This document shows, piece by piece, positions 61,090 through 64,000 of a DNA stretch of 64,000 nucleotides. The translations under genes were made by a program, and so were the position numbers. The stretch's first letter is position 1. Every line of letters begins with the position of its first letter. The notes beneath the pieces are model-generated. The model saw nothing but the letters and a program-made list of their open reading frames with translations, had not been told where the DNA came from and ran no database searches. The stretch spans positions 1-64,000 of the forward strand of contig NZ_FRCX01000008.1 in NCBI RefSeq assembly GCF_900143065.1, given 5' to 3'. The stretch is from Duganella sacchari. GTDB taxonomy: Bacteria > Pseudomonadota > Gammaproteobacteria > Burkholderiales > Burkholderiaceae_D.

Positions 61090-61614
61090 ATGGATCAGCA
61101 AATCAGCGAACGGGTCAGTACACTGGAGACCGAGGTTGCCGTCATCCAGTCCACTTACGTGCGCAAGGACGAGCTTGCTGTATTCCGTGAAGAGATGGGC
61201 GTCGGATTCGCCAATACCGATACCGGATTTGCCAAAATACAGACAGAGTTCGCCAAAACAGAGACAGGATTCGCCAAAGCCAGTGCCAAGACCGATCTGG
61301 TATACGCTGATCTCAGTGGCAAAATTGATCTCGTGCGTACCGAGCTCAACGCCAAGATAGACAGCGTGCATACTGAGCTTAGTGCCAAGATAGACTTCGT
61401 GCGTACTGAGCTCAGTGCCAAGATAGACGGCGTGCATACTGAGCTCAGTGCCAAGATAGACGGCGTGCATACTGAGCTCAGTGCCAAGATCGACGTCGGG
61501 TTCGCGCAACTCGATACCAAAATTGCGCAATCAACGACTATGTTGCTGAAGTGGATATTCGCCTCCCAGATCAGCGTTGCCGCCATGTTTGTCGCGGCGA
61601 TCAAGTATCTCTAG
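61090..61614 (+). CDS. Repeat-built coiled-coil protein with C-terminal membrane anchor
   Basis: The 174-residue product has two repeat zones. Residues 39-66 are four heptads of the form GFAKxxT; residues 77-142 are six 11-residue units of the form AKIDxVHTELS. The end (about 151-174, KWIFASQISVAAMFVAAIKY) is a membrane span. Hydrophobic spacing predicts a long coiled coil, heptad then hendecad type. It resembles DUF1640/MCUR1-like tail-anchored coiled-coil proteins, whose bacterial function is unknown. AGGAGG stands before the ATG. It is a single gene between dgt and the convergent mutY, overlapping the latter's 3' end by 4 bases. Confidence 0.75.
   Translation: MDQQISERVSTLETEVAVIQSTYVRKDELAVFREEMGVGFANTDTGFAKIQTEFAKTETGFAKASAKTDLVYADLSGKIDLVRTELNAKIDSVHTELSAKIDFVRTELSAKIDGVHTELSAKIDGVHTELSAKIDVGFAQLDTKIAQSTTMLLKWIFASQISVAAMFVAAIKYL
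61318..61515 (+). repeat. Six 33-base tandem repeats inside the coiled-coil gene
   Basis: Units begin at 61318, 61351, 61384, 61417, 61450 and 61483. Units 4 and 5 are identical over all 33 bases; units 2 and 3 differ from them at a few positions; the first and last are diverged. This pattern fits recent in-frame duplication, and copy number may vary between strains. Confidence 0.9.
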
Positions 61615-62741
61615 AACATCCGCTGCTGCGGCTCGCGGCGGTCGCCTACCAGGTCCAGCAGCAGTTTCTTGACCGGCGCGGGCAGGGCAGCTTCGGCAAG
61701 CTTGGCGGCGTCACACCAGACGTAGCCGGCCTCGGCCGCCATGGCCTGGCGGCGTGCCAGCGTGACCTGGTAGGGCGCAATGTGCAGTTTGTAATGCGTG
61801 AAGACATGCGTGACTGTCGACAACCGGTCATAGGATTCCAACTCACCGAAGCGGCCCACTGCCTGCGCCAGCGCACCGTGGTCAGCATCGGCGACCTCGT
61901 CGTCCTCGGCCGCGACATGGCCCGCCAGCTCCGGCAGCGACAGCAAGCCGCCCCAGATGCCGGTCGGCGGCCGTTGTTCCAGCAGCACCTGTCCGTTATC
62001 GACTATCGCCAGCATCACGGTGTGCTTTTCCGGCGTCGCCTTTTTCGGCTTGCGCACCGGCAGGTCCTTGGTACGCTGGGTGGCAAACGCCACGCAGCGC
62101 GGCTGCATCGGGCAGCGCTCACACGACGGACTGCTGCGCGTGCACAAGGTCGCGCCCATGTCCATCAGGCCCTGCGTGTACGACTCGATGCCCGTCTCCG
62201 GCAACAGCGCTTCCGCGCGCCGCCACATGGCGTCCTCGGTCTTTTTCTCGCCCGGATAGGTGTCGATGCCAAACACGCGTGCAAACACGCGCTTGACATT
62301 GCCATCCATGATGGCCGCGCGCCGGCCACTGGAAAACGCTGCAATCGCCGCCGCCGTTGAACGGCCGATGCCAGGCAACTCCGCCAGCAGCACGGGATCG
62401 GCAGGGAATACGCCGTCATACTCCGCCACCACGCGCTGCGCGCATTTGTGCAGATTGCGCGCCCGCGTGTAGTAACCCAGGCCGCTCCATTGCGCCATCA
62501 CGTCCTCCACCGGCGCGGCGGCCAGATCGCGCAGGGTAGGGAAGCGCTCCAGGAAGCGCGCGTAATACCCGAGCACAGCCGACACCTGCGTCTGCTGCAA
62601 CATGATTTCAGACAGCCAGATCAAATATGCGTCGGTGGTGTTCTGCCACGGCAGGGCGTGACGGCCATGGACTTTTTGCCAGCCGATCAGATCGGCCGAA
62701 AAACTGGGATCTGCAAAATTCTCTACTGCGACTACTTTCAT
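61611..62741 (-). CDS. mutY: A/G-specific adenine glycosylase MutY
   Basis: MutY removes adenine mispaired with 8-oxoguanine. The 376-residue product has the catalytic Glu region SEIMLQQTQVSAVLGYY, the helix-hairpin-helix LPGIGRSTAAAIAAF with the catalytic Asp in IMDGNVKRVFARVFG, and a [4Fe-4S] cluster site with Cys spacing 6-2-5 (CTRSSPSCERCPMQPRC). A C-terminal NUDT-like domain reads the oxidised guanine. It starts 12 bases after the upstream GTPase gene on the same strand, so the two may be co-transcribed. Confidence 0.96.
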   Translation of the reverse strand: MKVVAVENFADPSFSADLIGWQKVHGRHALPWQNTTDAYLIWLSEIMLQQTQVSAVLGYYARFLERFPTLRDLAAAPVEDVMAQWSGLGYYTRARNLHKCAQRVVAEYDGVFPADPVLLAELPGIGRSTAAAIAAFSSGRRAAIMDGNVKRVFARVFGIDTYPGEKKTEDAMWRRAEALLPETGIESYTQGLMDMGATLCTRSSPSCERCPMQPRCVAFATQRTKDLPVRKPKKATPEKHTVMLAIVDNGQVLLEQRPPTGIWGGLLSLPELAGHVAAEDDEVADADHGALAQAVGRFGELESYDRLSTVTHVFTHYKLHIAPYQVTLARRQAMAAEAGYVWCDAAKLAEAALPAPVKKLLLDLVGDRREPQQRMF

Positions 62742-62752
62742 CGTGTTCCTAA

Positions 62753-64000
62753 TTAAGCGGCGGCGTCGAGCGCCACAAACTCCGCGTTGATGGCGATGCT
62801 GATGGCGCCGGCCAGTTCGTTGAGACGCATCTTCTGCGCTTCCAGCTCCTGCTGGCTGCGTTCAAACGCATCGATTTTCTGTTCCAGGCTGTCGGTCGCA
62901 TCGTGGATGCGCTGGATCGACGCCAGCCGGTGTTTCAACTGATCCTTATGCTGCCGGATCTGCGCCTCCAGCGGCGCCATGATGACCTTGAGCCACGCTT
63001 CCGCATCGTTGTTGGCGGCCTTGAAGCAGCCGCGCACGCGCGAAGCGATGGTGTCGAAGAACTTTTCCATCAGCACCACGCGGCTGGTGGTAATCAGGGT
63101 CGCCGTGCCGAAGGTCTTGTAGTAGATTGCCTCGATGCTGGCCATCTCGTCGCGGTACGGCGCCAGCGAGAACGGCATCGGCAATGCCAGCGTCAGGCCG
63201 TGCTCGCTGGAGAAGCGGCGGTACATCACGCCCATCATCTCGGTGATCTCGATGGTCTTGCGCTCCGCTGCGTCCAGATTGGCGCGCGTGCGTTCGAAAT
63301 AGCTGCGCACCGCATCGCGCACGCCGATGAAAAAGCGGCTGCGCTGCATCTCTTCGCGTACCTGCTCGATATCGTCGCGCACGATGTCCATGCCCATGCA
63401 GGTGTACAGCTCGGTCGACAGGCGCGTGAAGACCGCGCGCGTCGCCTGCAGCTTGAACAGGCTGGCGTCGAACTCCTTCTTTTCCACATCAATGCGGCGC
63501 ATCATGTGCGCCACCACGCTGTGGTTCTTGCCGCGCAGGCTCTTCAGCTCGTGCAGCTGCTCGACGATGCCGCGGATGCGCGCGTTCAGCATGCCTTGCT
63601 GCGCCGTGCTCAGGGCCTGCAAATCCTCGCTCAGGTGCCGGCGCACGATGTCCTTCTTGGCCGGAATCAGCTCGTTGAACAGCGCACCTTCCAGCGCATG
63701 CAGGCGGCTGCGTGCCTGCAGCTCGACATCGTGATTGATCTTGCCCACCAGCGCCTTTTGCGCCGACACGGGAAACACCTGGCGCGGCTCCAGCGACAGG
63801 ATGTGGGCGACATTGGCCTGCTGGCGTTCAATCTCGGCGTTGACGTCGTCTTCGCTGCGCAGCTCATCCCACATGCTGTCGATTTTATTCAGCACCACCA
63901 GGCGGCCCGCACCGGCGCCGATGTGATTGCGCCAGACTTCGATATCGCTCTTGGTCACGCCGGTATCGGCGGCCAGGATGAACAGCACCGCGTGCGCGTT
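62753..64000 (-). CDS. Dynamin-like GTPase, C-terminal part (right edge cut)
   Basis: The frame runs off the window, so about 415 C-terminal residues are seen and the P-loop is missing. Visible are the G4 motif VVLNKIDSMW and the lead-in AHAVLFILAADTGVTKSDIE, which sits between G3 and G4 in dynamin-family GTPases, followed by long helical, partly coiled-coil segments (around 340-400, EQKIDAFERSQQELEAQKMR). This fits the bacterial dynamin-like group, which remodels membranes. It precedes mutY on the minus strand. The full length and partner are not visible. Confidence 0.8.
   Translation of the reverse strand, partial: NAHAVLFILAADTGVTKSDIEVWRNHIGAGAGRLVVLNKIDSMWDELRSEDDVNAEIERQQANVAHILSLEPRQVFPVSAQKALVGKINHDVELQARSRLHALEGALFNELIPAKKDIVRRHLSEDLQALSTAQQGMLNARIRGIVEQLHELKSLRGKNHSVVAHMMRRIDVEKKEFDASLFKLQATRAVFTRLSTELYTCMGMDIVRDDIEQVREEMQRSRFFIGVRDAVRSYFERTRANLDAAERKTIEITEMMGVMYRRFSSEHGLTLALPMPFSLAPYRDEMASIEAIYYKTFGTATLITTSRVVLMEKFFDTIASRVRGCFKAANNDAEAWLKVIMAPLEAQIRQHKDQLKHRLASIQRIHDATDSLEQKIDAFERSQQELEAQKMRLNELAGAISIAINAEFVALDAAA

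Noticed and set aside
1..64000. tRNA, rRNA, CRISPR array, insertion sequence or prophage
   Set aside because: I looked for cloverleaf-like segments, regular repeat-spacer arrays and transposase or integrase products and saw none. The 33-base repeats are coding and lack spacers.

Overview
The window comes from a high-GC betaproteobacterium, most likely of the family Oxalobacteraceae (Massilia/Duganella/Janthinobacterium type). The evidence is the protein sequences themselves, the tuf-rpsJ / S10-spc-alpha ribosomal layout, the TTG start of secY, the pilMNOPQ-aroK-aroB and lptM-lysA / cyaY-mrcA neighbourhoods, and system II cytochrome c maturation (ResB/CcsB). It is chromosomal core DNA with accessory genes between the core blocks. 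I see no tRNA, rRNA, CRISPR array, insertion sequence or phage gene.

Region 1 (1-21200) is the ribosomal super-cluster: the end of tuf, rpsJ, then rplC-rplD-rplW-rplB-rpsS-rplV-rpsC-rplP-rpmC-rpsQ, rplN through rplO-secY-infA-rpmJ-rpsM-rpsK, and rpsD-rpoA-rplQ. The striking point is that rpsJ is cut off from rplC by about 6.1 kb of unrelated genes: a membrane-anchored glutaredoxin, a Cys-rich exported peptide, a DUF817 membrane protein, a siderophore-interacting flavoprotein and a 942-residue TonB-dependent receptor. A strong terminator follows rpsJ, and a promoter-like sequence stands before rplC.

Region 2 (21200-31400) deals with iron and envelope redox. It holds a Fur-box-preceded TonB-dependent siderophore receptor with a PepSY membrane protein, an exported M28 peptidase, DsbD, a Spy/CpxP-like protein and an OmpR/EnvZ-type two-component pair. 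Region 3 (31500-40400) holds an RND efflux adaptor and pump, a FAD/NAD(P)-binding protein whose ribosome binding site lies in a perfect inverted repeat, a Pro/Lys-rich membrane protein with a CxxC motif, hemB and yihA.

Region 4 (40500-46300) is a haem and redox block: a dihaem cytochrome c, ResB and CcsB for cytochrome c assembly, and the periplasmic methionine sulfoxide reductase MsrPQ. It ends in a perfect 88-bp palindrome between msrQ and lysA. Region 5 (46300-64000) holds lysA and lptM, cyaY, mrcA (PBP1a), the type IV pilus operon pilMNOPQ, a large Ig-like lipoprotein with calcium-loop motifs, an in-frame aroK-aroB fusion, dgt, a repeat-built coiled-coil membrane protein, mutY and the C-terminal part of a dynamin-like GTPase running off the right edge.

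The strongest leads for novelty are the interrupted S10 operon, the 88-bp palindrome, the repeat-built coiled-coil protein, the Ig-like lipoprotein beside the secretin gene and the hairpin over the 35913 start codon. I found no obviously new multi-gene system.
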